Origin: Isoetes taiwanensis
Lineage: Eukaryota; Streptophyta; Lycopodiopsida; Isoetales; Isoetaceae
Reading direction: 5' to 3'
NCBI GenBank assembly: GCA_021234155.1
Contig: JAJEKV010000017.1
Span: 4,188,792 to 4,252,791 of the forward strand
DNA length: 64,000 nt
Shown: positions 1 to 12,185 of the stretch, piece by piece
Position numbering within the stretch: the first letter of the stretch is position 1
Layout: every line of letters starts with the position of its first letter
Notes under the pieces: model-generated
The model's input: the letters and a program-made list of their open reading frames with translations, nothing else
The model's database searches: none
Told to the model about the DNA's origin: nothing
Translations under genes and position numbers: made by a program

Positions 1-57
1 GAGGTCTCTCTCCTCCTCGACAACACCCCGGCCTCCACCCAACCTGATCCGTGTCCG

Positions 58-534
58 TCAGAGTCGGACCTGTAAACCCTCATCGCGCACCCTAGTGAGC
101 GCCTGCACTCTGTCTGCCATCCAACGTGGTCCTCCCTGTGGGTATCTCGCAGCTAACTCCTCCTGCGAGAATGTCCTCTCAATGCCCTCCCACTCTGCCA
201 CTACCCGTCTGTGGACTCTAGCTGTAAAGCGTGCCTCCTGCTGGGATACTAGATACTCTGCCCTGGCACATCTGTCCTGACCACGAAGGCGGCTCCTCTC
301 CCTCTCTCTCTCGCGTGCCGCCTCGTCCTCCTCGTCCCTCGGACGCACTCTACGTGCACCACGTGGCCGAGCCACCCATGGTACCTCCCCATGCTGCCTC
401 TCGTGGTGCTTCTTCGCCGCATCCATACCTAGACCCCAGCCACCCTGGTCTCCCGGAAGCGTATGTGTGCAACCCTCGTGCTCACAAAACCATCTGTCCT
501 GGGACCTTGTAGGAGCCCCAGGGATGGTGATCAA
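58..534 (-). CDS. GC-rich single-exon ORF with a C2H2-like N-terminus
   Basis: An open frame of 158 codons, much richer in GC than the surrounding DNA. Near the N-terminus it has the spacing C-x4-C followed about 20 residues later by H-x4-H (CEHEGC ... HHERQH), which resembles a C2H2 zinc finger. The middle is extremely rich in Arg and Glu (RERERERSRLRGQD), and the C-terminal third looks helical. I do not recognise the family. Upstream on the same strand (about 790-875) is another GC-rich short frame starting MAGLEAGQDAVG, so the two could be parts of one mobile-element ORF set or the end of a gene lying beyond the window. No introns or promoter can be assigned. It may be a transposon-encoded protein rather than a host gene. 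Confidence 0.35.
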   Translation of the reverse strand: MITIPGAPTRSQDRWFCEHEGCTHTLPGDQGGWGLGMDAAKKHHERQHGEVPWVARPRGARRVRPRDEEDEAARERERERSRLRGQDRCARAEYLVSQQEARFTARVHRRVVAEWEGIERTFSQEELAARYPQGGPRWMADRVQALTRVRDEGLQVRL

Positions 535-1829
535 TGCTCGACATATTCTCCAATACCCATGGAGCTCGTCCCTAAAGAATTCTAAATTCTAAGTTCACAC
601 AACTCTAAAGCAATAGACAAAAAAAAATTAAGTTTTCTCTACGTACGAGATGCATATTACGTTTCCTCTACGTACTAATGGAAGTAAGAGAACAACGGAT
701 AAGCTCATACTAAGGGACTAACCTAAAGTTATACTACGAATCCAAAACTAACCTAAGTTTATACTAAAAACCTAGGCTTATACTAGGGACTAACCCGTCA
801 GGCGCGAATGTCCTAATCGGCTGTGGAACTGGTGGCGCGCCCACTGCATCCTGGCCTGCCTCTAATCCTGCCATATCTGTATGAATAGATCACAAAAAAA
901 CCATAAGCAGGTAATTTATTTGAAATATATGAGAAAGACTGTTATTACAAAGAAAACCCTAAACCCTAGCAAATTTTAAGCACAATGACAACATACAAGA
1001 ACTTCCAATCAGACAAATCATAATTGTAAATGAATTGGCTAGTTCACATTTAGTTTGTGACTGTGCGCTAAGATCGTTCAAGGTAGCATCTATTTAAGTC
1101 GATATAGAAGGCTCGTTTCCATGCCCTTTTTGGTTGCTTCTAAGCTTAATATGTTCAGCCCTTTTTTATTTCGCTAGAGATCACCACGAGGCTTTTCTTA
1201 TTGCCATGACTATTTACATGAGAGAAGAAATAGAGATGCAATAAAATTGCACTTGGAGTGCTTTTGCATTAATATATAAACTTGTTACATGTAAAGTTTT
1301 GGATTTGATCGCTCCAAAACCCAAGTGTTTCTAATATTTTTTAATGGAAATAAAAACTTCGTCGAGGATTGATGATCTGCCCAATTGATAAATGCGCTCC
1401 ACCTTCAAGCATTCAAGATGAAAAGGATTCAAAATTTATTCGTTGGAATTAAGCTAATCTTGAAGGAATTAGATGCACTTACTTATCTCCTAATTGCATC
1501 CAAAAATAGCTATGATGGACTAGATGGAGAAATTTGTCTAACCTGGAAGTTTTGTGCTCCAAGCTGCAGCTCAAAGACACGCCCTCGTAAGATTTTAAGC
1601 CGCCTCTGCCTGTGCCAACATCAAACTTTAAAAAGACATTATATATCAAATCTGCCTCTCCCAATATCAAACTTAAAACAAACATTATAAATCAGAGCAT
1701 TCTAAATGTATTTTACACAGGAACACAGGAGCATTCTAAATCGGATTGGCTAAATCCATTGATGGGTCTGGCTGTAATAGATCAAGGAGCTTTTATTTTC
1801 ATAGCCCATGTATTATCATCTCCAAGAAC
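535..1829. other. AT-rich stretch without a recognisable gene
   Basis: Apart from the short GC-rich minus-strand frame near 790-875, I see only AT-rich sequence with stop codons in all frames. A chance CCCTAAACCCTAG near 955 resembles plant telomere repeat but is under two units long. Confidence 0.5.
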
Positions 1830-2160
1830 CTGACCTTTTTGTTGGCGATGGTGCTTGGTAAAATACCATGCCAAGATGCCAGCAATAGCAATCAGAGCCA
1901 CAGTGCCACCAACGACGACACCTACAATTAAACCAGTGCTTGGTTTTGATGACCCACAGCTTTTGAGAGGTGCTCCACACAAATCATTACCAACAAATGA
2001 TGATGCTGGCACATTCTTGTAAGCAAAATTCCTGTTGGTGAATGTGTATGGAATTTCACCGGAAAGTTTATTATAAGATACGTCAAAATCACTGAGCCTG
2101 CTGAGGAGTCCAATCTCTCCCGGTAGGGAGCCTGCTAACTGATTATGATCCGATCTGATG
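1830..2160 (-). pseudogene. LRR receptor-like protein fragment (last repeats, juxtamembrane, TM helix)
   Basis: The minus-strand frame reads as the end of an LRR ectodomain: NQLAGSLPGEIGLLSRL, then a second repeat with DVSYNKLSGEIP. The cysteine-capped segment SFVGNDLCGAPL follows, then a hydrophobic helix beginning GLIVGVVVGGTVALIAIAG and a basic stop-transfer stretch (KHHRQQK). This order is typical of plant LRR receptor kinases of the BIR/At5g48380 type, which act at the plasma membrane. The frame ends soon after the membrane helix, no kinase domain follows, and the sequence upstream of the repeats is unrelated. The piece is therefore a truncated exon copy. A functional short receptor-like protein is less likely because no signal peptide is visible. 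Confidence 0.7.
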
Positions 2161-2364
2161 GAAACCCTGTGACAGGCATTCTTCATTTGCATGCAATATA
2201 GCCTGTTTGCAAAACCATGCATGCTTTTGTTGGAATCCCTACCTTTGCCGGCCGACTCATGCGCGATTCATGGGCAAGCTGCTCCAACTTAAACTGCAAT
2301 TTTTCAAAAATCAAAACCTTTTCTTTGCTGGATTCAGGGGCTTATTTTTTGGTCGAAACCTTCA

Positions 2365-2439
2365 AATCAGAAGACTTTTGTGATTGAATCAGAAGACTTT
2401 TGTGATTGAATCCGAAGACTTTTGTGATTGAATCCGAAG
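2365..2439. repeat. 22-bp tandem repeat, 3.4 copies
   Basis: The unit AATCAGAAGACTTTTGTGATTG is repeated three times head to tail, plus a partial fourth. The later copies carry a shared A-to-C change (AATCCGAAG). Confidence 0.9.
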
Positions 2440-2752
2440 TAGGAAGTAGAAAATTTCTTACCTTTTCAAGCAGAACTTCAGAAACGAGTGGATTGATGCT
2501 ACTAAACTTGTGGATTTCTTGAATTACTGAAACGCTTCCGTGAATCTTTTTTCCTTGAATTGCCACTGAAACACTTCCTTGAATCCTTACAATTGAAACC
2601 CTTCCTTGTCGCCAATTTCAGAAGGAAAATCGCCGGAGAAGAGACCAGAAAAGAAAAAAATCCTAAAGCTTCTTCAAAATAGACGCGCAAATTTAATTCT
2701 AGTCATTAATTTTGACGGTGGATATCTTCACCCAAAAAATTCTACTTTCTCT

Positions 2753-2841
2753 GGAAACCCTTCCGGGGTTCAATATGGAAACCCTTCCGGGTTTCATGGA
2801 AATCCGGAAGGGTTTCCATATAGAACCCCGGAAGGGTTTCC
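2753..2841. repeat. Long hairpin: 38-bp arms, 13-bp loop
   Basis: The left arm (2753-2790) and right arm (2804-2841) are reverse complements with a single mismatch. Each arm contains GGAAACCCTTCCGG-type submotifs twice, so the structure is a repeat inside a palindrome. Both arms are GC-richer than the flanks. It could be the core of a small foldback element or a hairpin-forming spacer; no target-site duplication is visible. Confidence 0.9.
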
Positions 2842-2860
2842 ACTAATTTATTTAATAACC

Positions 2861-2912
2861 CCAATCGGGGGGAGATAGTGTGAGCGCCAATCGGGGGGAG
2901 ATAGTGGGAGCG
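2861..2912. repeat. 26-bp tandem duplication
   Basis: Two adjacent copies of a unit beginning CCAATCGGGGGGAGATAGTG differ at one base. They lie 20 bp downstream of the hairpin. Confidence 0.85.
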
Positions 2913-4900
2913 TTAGTACTATGTACTTTAATTTTATAGCGCATCACAAGCATATTGCATTCCGGAATAAGTCCTGCATTTATAATCGCAATACATCAGA
3001 ACTAGAAAGCAATAATATCAAAAAACTATGCTTACAAAGATGGTTTATGTGGAAAGTCAATTCTTCAAACGTAGAGTCTAACCGACATGAAAACAAAGGC
3101 TACTTTCTTGCCACAAGCATTATTTCTACCATTAATTTCTATAGCTTTGCTTTCGCCTATCAATATATGGCAGACTGTCATCAACATAGCAAATGAAACC
3201 CATGCGGTGGAGATAAAGTGCAGGATAGGTATGAACATAGTAACTAGGATCTTTGCTCGAATGTAAATAAAACTAGAGTATGAATATGTAGCATAATAAT
3301 AGGGGTTCCAAGGGGATTTGATGTGAATGTATAACTCACTATTCCTGAGACTATAGATCATAGCTCTAAAAAAATTGAATGGGTTATATATATTTAAAAA
3401 AGAAAAAAAAAGATCTAATAGATAAAATAAACACGTTAATTTGCTTGTTACATTGGTGCAAGCATTTTTATTATGATATTAAAATATATCTTGGTAGAGG
3501 TTCGAGCCTCAGTAGGTTCGAGTCTCCATTTAAAATTCTAAAACCTTAGGCGAACCCATATAAAGATGAGTCACGTATTTCATATTCAAAACCTTAGGCA
3601 AACCTTTATTTCATATTTAAAAATCATAGGCGCCCCCAATCATAAATGATCATAATCGAAATGACTGGTGCCCAGAGACCCCAACATATCATCTGGGCCA
3701 TAGAATGAACGGATCCGACGACCGAGGTAGTCCAGGGTGCCAATAAGGAAACTATGTAATGTTATCTCATGGAAAAAGAAACAACAAAAGCAACACCATT
3801 TCCTTTGTGCCTAGCTAGCCTATAGAACAACCAAGCACATAAGTCCAGTATGGAATGCGTGCTTCCATATCGCTTGTGCTCTACTTCCAACACTACTTCT
3901 ATCTCCTTATGTATTTTTAGGCGACAACCCACTGTGCGACAACACCTTTTATTCATCTAACAAATGCGACCCCTTTAAGGGAGGGTCCAATAGTGAACAT
4001 GGTTAAATGAATCATTTTTTTCCTCCTTGGAAGGTAAATGTGTAAATTTATTAAGGTACAAGATAGGATACATTAAGTCCCCAAACATGGGAGGATAGGA
4101 AGAATTGTAACCAGAAATAAATGTTAAGGGATTCTCCACCATCGTCTACTCTGGAGGCTACCTTTGCTTCTATCTCCATCAAATGGGTACTACAAGAGGG
4201 GGTCATCTATCTTCTCCATATGGATAGGTATCACAGAGTAGGGTAGCTCCTGTTCCATGTCTGGATCTTCCCTTGATGTAGCAATTATATTTGAATAGCT
4301 AAATCATTTGCTTCCACACTAGTCGGGTTGAGCCAGTAACAATTGAAGAAGGAATAAAAACGTTCCAGGGTCCCGACTCTGTCCAGTTCGCTCTTATATC
4401 TCACACCTTTCGATGGTGTGGTAGAGCCAATAGTGGAACTTCCAGATTGAAAAAGCTTTTCAGTTTTTCTATGCAAATCCCAAGCTCCCCATAAGCAACA
4501 TCAAAGCGGTATTTCCAGATCACCCAAATTGCAATGTTAACTAGCGAAGCTTCAATGCAGTTTTTGTCTAAGGTCCTTTATCAATCCGAGCCAGACCAAT
4601 TGATGCATTGACAGGCCAGTAATGGGGCTTACCCAGTGCCAAAATTCTGTAATCTTTTGGTAGAAGAAGAGGTGTCTAGTAGACTCCCGATCTTGAGCGG
4701 TCCATCTAAAAATCTAAATCTTTGGAATATAGCAAGTTCCAGGAGTTGGTTAAGACTGCTTTAGATTTCACATTACTTAATCTGAATGTAATCCCAGCTT
4801 TATATGGGGTATCTTGAGTAAGAGATCGATATATCTTTGCCATGGTGTAGTGCATATGCCCCTCAAGTATCGGCTTTCATGTAGTCCAGTAACCCCTGAT
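2913..4900. other. No gene recognised
   Basis: AT-rich, with stops in every frame. Near 3496-3530 the phrase GGTTCGAG occurs twice and recalls a tRNA B-box, but there is no matching A-box or cloverleaf. The part from about 4285 may be the decayed tail of the adjacent minus-strand LINE, but I cannot show it. Confidence 0.45.
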
Positions 4901-4928
4901 ACATTGATGACTCTTTCCAGGATCTCCA

Positions 4929-5900
4929 CTATCGTGTCTCCTTCCCTTGCAAGGGGTACTTTCCTTTTGAACTTGGTCCAACAAGTCCATCTACCATTCT
5001 CCCAAAGGTATTACAATTGTGTAATTCCTGAGCTCTTCTATTAATGAAAATAAGACGGTGAGAAAGGGCTAAGGGAAGCCCTCTTCTATCCCGAATGTTC
5101 ATATTCCAGAATATACTGAATCCTCCGGCCTCTTTAGGAGGGAATGTGGGGTTAAAGATGTCCTGCACTTCTTTCCATGTCCAAGGAATTTTCCTCATCA
5201 CTAGGGGTGTCCCAGGAGCTAGTTCGAATGTATAAAAGAGTGCCCCCAACTCATACTCGAGGGAGGGAGGCCTTACCTTGTAATTTGCCTTGCTTCAGCT
5301 AGTATGATACAAACTTCAAAGTCAGAGACACCTCAACCCTCTACAGAGTTCTCCAGACAAATTTGACTACCATGGTTTGAGCTTATGTAAAAGGAGTTTT
5401 GCAGCCTAGCCCCTCATCCTGCTTGTCACGACATAGCTCATTCCAGGCTACTTTGACCATACCTCCCTATATGAATTTTTTGATGATCACTTGTACTTAA
5501 TTGTAAATTCCTTTCTATGCCACCAGAACCGATGAATAGTATATATATGAGGCAGCCAGAATTGCATTGGCCAGGCAAGTCGCTTCATAGAGTTGGATAG
5601 GACAAGAGGGAGACCAAAGAGCTTAACTGACTCCCCATGTGGCACCACCAAAAAACCTAGACCTCTGGTTCGTAAATCAATGTCACTGTCTAGTGCCCAA
5701 AGTGTCAAACATTTATTTAGGCCTATCCTCAATATTATCTCAAAAGAAAGTAGAATATGCCGAAATGACTGGAAACTATTGTCATCAAACCCGAGAAGCA
5801 TGAAGGTGTCATCCACATACTGCATGATTGTCAGCTTCTCTGTTCTGTCAGGGGAGGCCAGCTCCTCCAGGTTTCCTTCTGACTGTTTTACTAGTGCCAT
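4929..5900 (-). mobile_element. LINE (non-LTR retrotransposon) RT fragment
   Basis: The frame at 5487-5900 contains MQYVDDTFMLLGFDD, the LINE reverse-transcriptase active-site box (Y-x-DD followed by a hydrophobic run), then the usual GLGFLVVP- and KLFGLPL-like blocks of L1-type ORF2 proteins. The frame at 4929-5249 (FSIFWNMNIRDRRGLPLALS) fits the region after the RT, before the C-terminal zinc-binding segment. The two frames are separated by stops, and neither the endonuclease domain nor a poly-A tail is found. This is a dead 5'-truncated copy. Confidence 0.75.
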
Positions 5901-6000
5901 TCATGTTAACATATTCGATGAGAAACAAGTACATCGTCAATGGGCATCCTTGCCTGATACCCCTCCTAAGATTAAAAGTACCTATAGGTTGATCATTAAC

Positions 6001-6439
6001 TAGCACAGAAGTAGAAGCTAGATCCGATAACTCTATTAAGAATGGGCATTAAACGGATCAATTTTTCCAATAGTGGATCAACATAAAAGTTCTATCTCAA
6101 TCTCAACCTTTGAATAGAGTGAGCTAAAAAAGTGGGTTCAATTTTAATCGTCCAATCTTGATCCACAATGGGTATTTGAATAATTCATACTATTTATAAA
6201 TAGACCCATTTGATACCGACCAAATAGCTCATTCCAAGGGCTTTTAAGCCATGTTTTTTAATTACAATTCCTTGTTCGTGATTCTTAAAGTGTCCACTAT
6301 TGGTACACCACCCCTTACGCACAGTTCTATAATTATTTAGGTTCATTTGATTTCTCAATAATAAATAATATCACGTGTTTAAAACGCACAAATCATGATC
6401 ATCTTGTTATTCGCACAAGTACTAGCCAGAATTCTTGAG
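6001..6439. other. No gene recognised
   Basis: Low-complexity AT-rich DNA between two LINE relics of opposite orientation; nothing supportable. Confidence 0.4.
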
Positions 6440-7425
6440 TAGCAATTGACAGCATGGGCAGAGGACACAAAGGCACATGCCCTTACACAGGTAGGGTTTA
6501 GACCTAAACACTCCACTATCAATCATAATTTCATGTTGCGGGCCTTGATGGAGGACACCATAAATAAACGGTAAAGGCTTTTGGCACGGTACCTAGGGAG
6601 AAGATATGAGAAAGATTAATGCAGTTGGGAGTCCATCAAAAGTTGTAAAATGCAATGTACAGACTATATGCAATCTCGACTCGAATACTGCCATCAGGCC
6701 AGCTTGTCAATAGTATTGTGGGAGTCCCCACTCTTGCTCAACATGGAGGTGGAGATGCTCGTCTAGTTCACCATTGTCATCCGATTGCTGATGTACGCAA
6801 ATGATATGAATCTTTTGACTTACATTCCAGCAGTATATAGCAACATCTAAATGCACTTAGTGGTTTCTGCCAAAATAGTGGAATGCGCGTCCATTTGGCT
6901 AAGACAAAGCTGCTCTTTATATTGTCTCTCTAACAACAAAGACAGTCTTGCTTTAATTATCATGGTCATAATTTGGATGTAGTATAGACGTATAAGTACC
7001 CAGGGGTGGAGTTCACTACTATCATGTTCTAGGATACTTATATTCGACATCGGATGATGGTTGGCTATAAGGCTATATATGCAATGTAGAACAAACGTAG
7101 AGAGCAAAGCTTTACGACTGGTCCTACCATTCACACATGTTCAGGGTCTTAGTCTAGCCAGTTCTTCTACATGAAATGGAAGTATGGGGGCCGGTTATAT
7201 CACTTGCTACATGTGACTATGTGAAGCAGGTTGAGAAAGCCTTTTTGACACGAACACTTGGAGTAAGTCCACGATTCCATATCAAATTCTTATGCAAGAG
7301 ACATGGTTCTTACCTGTTCAATGAGCCACGCTTGAACATCATAACATATACTTCCAGAAGGTGGTCAAGATGGAAGACACTTGCCTCTAAACCTGTTTAC
7401 ACAATGGCTATGGGACCATAGCACC
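6440..7425 (+). mobile_element. LINE RT relic of a second family
   Basis: Around 6450-6570 the plus strand reads QVGFRPKHSTINHNFMLRA, the conserved QAGFR-x-x-x-STIDH block of LINE reverse transcriptases. Near 6790 comes LMYANDMNLL, where the catalytic YADD has decayed to YAND. Then, one frame away, comes SGFCQNSGMRVHLAKTKLL, the block that follows the active site. The frame at 7176-7421 (VWGPVISLATCDYVKQVEKA) fits the post-RT region. Frameshifts and stops separate all blocks. It runs opposite to the LINE at 4.9-5.9 kb and has different motif wording, so it is a separate insertion. Confidence 0.75.
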
Positions 7426-9867
7426 TTAAAGCATGATGGAATGAGAAACAATTCAATTGGTTTTTCATATCGAATGCAGGCAAAGATGTGCATATATGTA
7501 CGCAATATTGAGGACCACAATTCCCTAAAGCAATATCTGTGTTCCCTTAGTAAGCTTACTAGTAAACACAACGCACTGCAAAATCCAGATTAATCCCACG
7601 TTGCTAGATGTCCACAACAATACTACTTGAAGCACGTTTCCCATAAAGACGCATTGAATGATTGCATCCCTCTTGTCTCGGAATTGAGACAGGCAGATGG
7701 GCCCGGGAAGAACATGCAGATAGGCTCTGGTAATGTTGCCAACTGAGAATTATTGAACGTAAGTGTCACACTCTTCAGAAATACCCAATATTTGGGCCTA
7801 CCCGGGCACATTATGCCGGGTTGTGATGTTGGAGATGGCTTCAGTGGGGGTACTAGCATCATGCTGCCAGGAGGCAATGAACATAATGTTAACTTTTTTC
7901 TCTCAAATTGCTTGGGGGCAAAATTTTTTCAATCTTGGATAGTAATAGGTTTATTGTGTCCTTTGTTTGGGTCCTAAAGGCCTTTTTGGTCACTATGGAT
8001 GAACAAAACCATTTCCATTCTATACTATTATATTTAAGCTTGTAAGGGTTCCCACCTTATGGTTAATTTTTTTTAGGCAAAATCAAGATTGATTGAATTA
8101 GATTGCGACATCTATAAAAGAACTGTTACACATTTTAGATACTGGATCATGGTAGAACCATGAAGAAAAGATGGTCTAGAGATATAATATACTTATGAAA
8201 GAAAGAGAAGACTACAGAAATGCCCCTATAAGTTTTTCAGAATTACCAAAAATGCCCCTAAAAATGGGGTTAGCAACAACTTTTTAATGAGTGCTACATT
8301 TACGAAGATTGTAGGTCATCGAATAAAATAATGGCTAATGTTAATAAAATGGCTATTTCCTAGTGCTTTTGTCCTAAAAAATGGCTAAACAAAATGAGAA
8401 AAAAAAAAAGCCAAAGAAGGAAAACCTTAGCCCAATTGGTTTCCTGCCTACTTCAGACTTGTCAAACTTGTGGTTGAGTCACCAAACCTCCACCATTGGA
8501 GGAGCCCACCAAGGCTTGGAATAGCTTAACCTAAGAAAGCATGGACTTGAAAAAGTTATGGTATTAGCCAGGATGCTTACACCAAAATTTATAGGAGCCT
8601 TCATAAATTGCCAATTGAGTAAGGTCGTAGACTACGTTCTGTTAAATGCCCCCCTTTTTTTGTTGAAGGACGTCAAACTTTTTAAAAAATTCAAGCTAAA
8701 AGACAGATACTAATGCAAATAAGATTAAAATCTCAGAGGATAATCATGATCCACCGAGTAGGACTACCAGCCTATGTATAAAACAACACATTCAAATAAA
8801 TCTCAAATATCAACTGTCGTTTGGCAGGAGCAAGCGAATAGCAATGTTAGGCCTTAGCAATTCTATCTTGTGGGTCATGAATGACATCAGCAGCAGAGAT
8901 ATCCAAGCCCTTAAAAACACATAATCTTTTACACTTCCAGATGGACCTTGATGGCTAACATTTGCATCTCACAGTTTAGCTAGGAGAAAAATATAATGTT
9001 TAACCAAAGACAAAAAATCGTGATTGAAACATTTTCTAGTTTAGCCAAGCATAACTTAGAGATCCTATTTGAAGGTAGTTTAGCCCTACACAAAAATATA
9101 GTAGTAGTAATTTATTCCATGTTATAGGTGAGTAAAACCTTTTCAATGATGGTAAAATAATTTCAATCGGAGTTGGAATCTGCAAGTTATAGTGCTTTGA
9201 ATTAAAAAGTATTGAACAACTCAAAAGACTATAAATTGTGAACTTAAAGTCCAATTTAGATGAATTTAATTTATTTTCATTTTTATTAAGGATGATGGAT
9301 AAATTTCTTTACCAATTAGGGAAAGAAATACAATAAGACTAGAGACAGATTCAAAACCCAAAGGGAGAAAATGTTCCTTAGTGCAAGACTACTAGTACAT
9401 CTCAGAATTTCATTTAGTGTAACTGTCCTCTAACTCAACCATGACTGCCGAAGGTCGCTTCTTTCTATGAGCATAATAATTCTCCGACCATCACCATGCT
9501 CCATTATAGTCTTAGGAATCTGTAGAGATTGCGATGACTAAAATACAAAAGGAGATGTCATAGATGGAGTCACAGTAGCACCCATTACTTCTAGAAGATT
9601 ACCTGTCACTTCCTGTGACCTTGTCACATTTAGATTTAAGGAAAGATGATTCTAACACATACATGAATGAAATTAATTTCATTGGATAGATCATGTTCTA
9701 ATCTACAATAGTTACGAAGACAACTTTTGAAAATAATTAGTTATAAGATTTATATTACAAGAAATTTATTTGCGGCGGCCAAGGCTACTGCGAACATTTC
9801 TTTCATTCCAAACTTGTGAGGTTGGACCTCCTATTAACATCCAAACTGTTATCTACAATGGTGTGAG

Positions 9868-9973
9868 ACACATTTGGTGTTAAAGACAACCCTTTCATCT
9901 CCTCCGAAAGTGGACTACAGACACATTTGGTGTTAAAGATAACCCTTTCATCTCCTCCGAAAGTGGACTACAG
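9868..9973. repeat. 53-bp tandem duplication
   Basis: Two adjacent copies beginning ACACATTTGGTGTTAAAGA are identical except for one C/T change, so the duplication is recent. Confidence 0.9.
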
Positions 9974-10916
9974 GGGATTGTATGTAATGTAAGAGGAAAT
10001 GTGCACTTCCAAGTTGTTCTAGGATGTGGACTAGTGATTTAAAGTTACCTTTCTAGTCTAGCTTTTAAGTGTTCGATGTCTCACGCGACACCAAAATACC
10101 CAAATACCTATTTTATATCTTACATATTTCTATATTGTTGTGGACAGTCTTTTCAAGCATTCACTATTCATTTGGTCTTTTCACTTGGAGAATAGTCTAA
10201 GAGCCACTATCACTAAGAATATACAATATTGCGTGTGACTTTGACAACATAATCCAAATTTTCAGTTTATTTTTAGAATTGAACAGAATTGAAATGAATA
10301 CATTTTCATCGCCCATACTGGGTTCTTCATAAATTGACTAGTCAATAACCTCTAAAAGGGCTACAATAGTAGCTAGCTCCTTTTGGCTTTTGGATTTTGA
10401 TTGACACTTGAGAGAAGTTATGATAAAATATGCTATTTACGAAACTCTCTACTTTAAATTTTGATTAGTCCTACCTCTAGCAAATTGAGACTAGTAGTAA
10501 ATTACATCCTTCGACATTTCAACAATATATTTGGCAACCATCTGATGCTATTTTAGAATTTTTGTATTTTGGAGCTACCTGGTCCATGAACTCTAAAAAT
10601 ATTATGGGAGTGGCAATCTAGGGTCTTTGGCAAAATTTGCTATTTCTGGGCATTTGCTGTTTTAGAATGCATCTTTCAGAAGTTGGTTGAACAACTACCT
10701 CTAAAAGGGAGTGCAAATTTGGTTAGCAACTTCGATTCTAGACTTTCGACTTGTTTGAACGTTTAAGCAAGCCACTATTTCTAGGATTTTCTCTTTTTGG
10801 ACTTGATTGGTTCACCACATCTACTAGTCAATACTCATAAAGCATCTCGATTATCTACCAAACTTATTATTTTAGAAACTTCCTATTTTGGAAATGATTC
10901 CTGGCCAAGCACTTCT

Positions 10917-10983
10917 AAGTATTATTCAAGAGTAGCACCACTTTCATTAAGTATTATTCAAGAGTAGCTGTAGCACCACTTTC
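10917..10983. repeat. About 32-bp tandem duplication
   Basis: AAGTATTATTCAAGAGTAGC is repeated with the same downstream CACCACTTTC. The second copy has a 5-bp insertion (TGTAG). Confidence 0.8.
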
Positions 10984-11057
10984 TATCTATGATAGACCCT
11001 GCTATCTTTTGGCAACCTTCTATTATTGTATGTCGTTATCTAGGCTAGTTGACTACT

Positions 11058-11141
11058 CAACAACTTTTGTCAACATTAACATTCTAGAACAATCTATCTC
11101 AACAACTTTAGTCAACATTAACATTCTAGGACACTCTATCT
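11058..11141. repeat. 42-bp tandem duplication
   Basis: The unit beginning CAACAACTTTTGTCAACATT occurs twice in direct succession with a few substitutions. Confidence 0.85.
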
Positions 11142-11764
11142 AGTATATTGTTTGGCTCCTTGCAATCAATGTACTAATTTTATCTACCATACTAAGTAAT
11201 ATGATTGTCCATGATATATAACCTAGCACAAACGTCAACATCCCACTTCACTTTATGGCATGTTAGTGTTACAAGGCTTGGGACATCAATATGAGTAGAA
11301 AATCGATGGAAGAGATAGACATCAACATCAACATCAACATGAATTCCTTCATATCATAAAACTGCATGTATGTGACCATTTTATTTTGGGTTTTGACATC
11401 TATCCTCATGTGACCCCGCCATAAGACATTTCGGCCTGATGGTTAGCCGTACAGGGGTGGTGTAACATTTGATATCAGAGCACATCTTTCATTCCCTGCT
11501 ATGAGCGACCTCCCACATTACGAGGGCGATCCTTGAGGTTAGTAGGAATGTTCTTATGGTTAACATTCCTCTCAGGGGTCAAGTCCCACAGGCTCGAGGG
11601 ATACAATTCACTAAGGATCCAGTAAGGATCCTAAGGGCTCACTAAGGATCCTACATTTTTAGCTTGATGGTTAGCCAAGGTTGAAAGGTTAGGGGCTCAC
11701 TAAGGAGCTAACCTTTTGGGCCTGATGGCTAATCCTACAAGGTTAGTGTAAGAGGCACTAGTCA

Positions 11765-12140
11765 CTGATCTGTAGCACATCTAGAATTTGTTTCAGCTCT
11801 GTAAACTTAGGTTCTCTCAATGCTTCAGTAAACAAATATGTTGGCTGCTTGTTAGATTCAGTATACTTTACAGAAACAGTATCTTCTATAGCTTAGTATG
11901 GTTTGTTCTTTCACGTTGTTTCTTGCCAAGCAATGGAACTTGTATGATACAAAAATAGTAGATCCAAATTTGAGCTGACCTTAATTCTTCTAACAAGAGC
12001 CTTCCCAACCATATAATTTCCCTTGCTACTAAGGTTGTTGCTGCACATTCTGCTTCTGCAGTTGACAGTACAATAGCTACTTGTTATCTTCAAGTTATTA
12101 GAATCCAAAATCAATAGAAAATGGTGGCCACCATAACATA
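11765..12140 (-). mobile_element. Ty1/copia RNase H C-terminal fragment
   Basis: On the minus strand AEAECAATTLVAREIIWL matches the RNase H end of copia polyproteins (compare SSAEAEYAAASLVAKEVVWL in the intact element at 33.7 kb). Downstream, LTEALREPKF matches the common copia end FTKALREPKF. The catalytic-domain centre and everything upstream are missing, and stops interrupt the frame. The scrap begins 46 bp beyond the stop codon of the SMC gene. Confidence 0.7.
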
Positions 12141-12185
12141 ATTGCATCTTTTTTCATCTTGTATGCATTTTGTACATTACTGTTG

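Larger units (their letters stand above)
7600..11760. other. Long gene-free AT-rich interval
   Basis: Four kilobases without a recognisable coding block on either strand. It holds three local tandem duplications (listed separately). Near 11460-11490, TTTGATATCAGAGC resembles a degraded tRNA-Met primer site, and the paragraph-like repeats of 'gatggttagcc' at 11440-11740 suggest LTR debris. Neither is strong enough to delimit an element. Confidence 0.5.

Noticed and set aside
951-967. Telomere-like CCCTAAACCCTAG
   Set aside because: Under two repeat units; expected by chance.
3490-3530. tRNA or tRNA-derived SINE (GGTTCGAG, twice; similar phrase near 36750)
   Set aside because: Only a B-box-like word; no A-box, acceptor stem or poly-A.
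11460-11490. TTTGATATCAGAGC as a primer-binding site of another LTR element
   Set aside because: Only a partial match to the tRNA-Met end, no LTR terminus that can be paired, and no coding block downstream.
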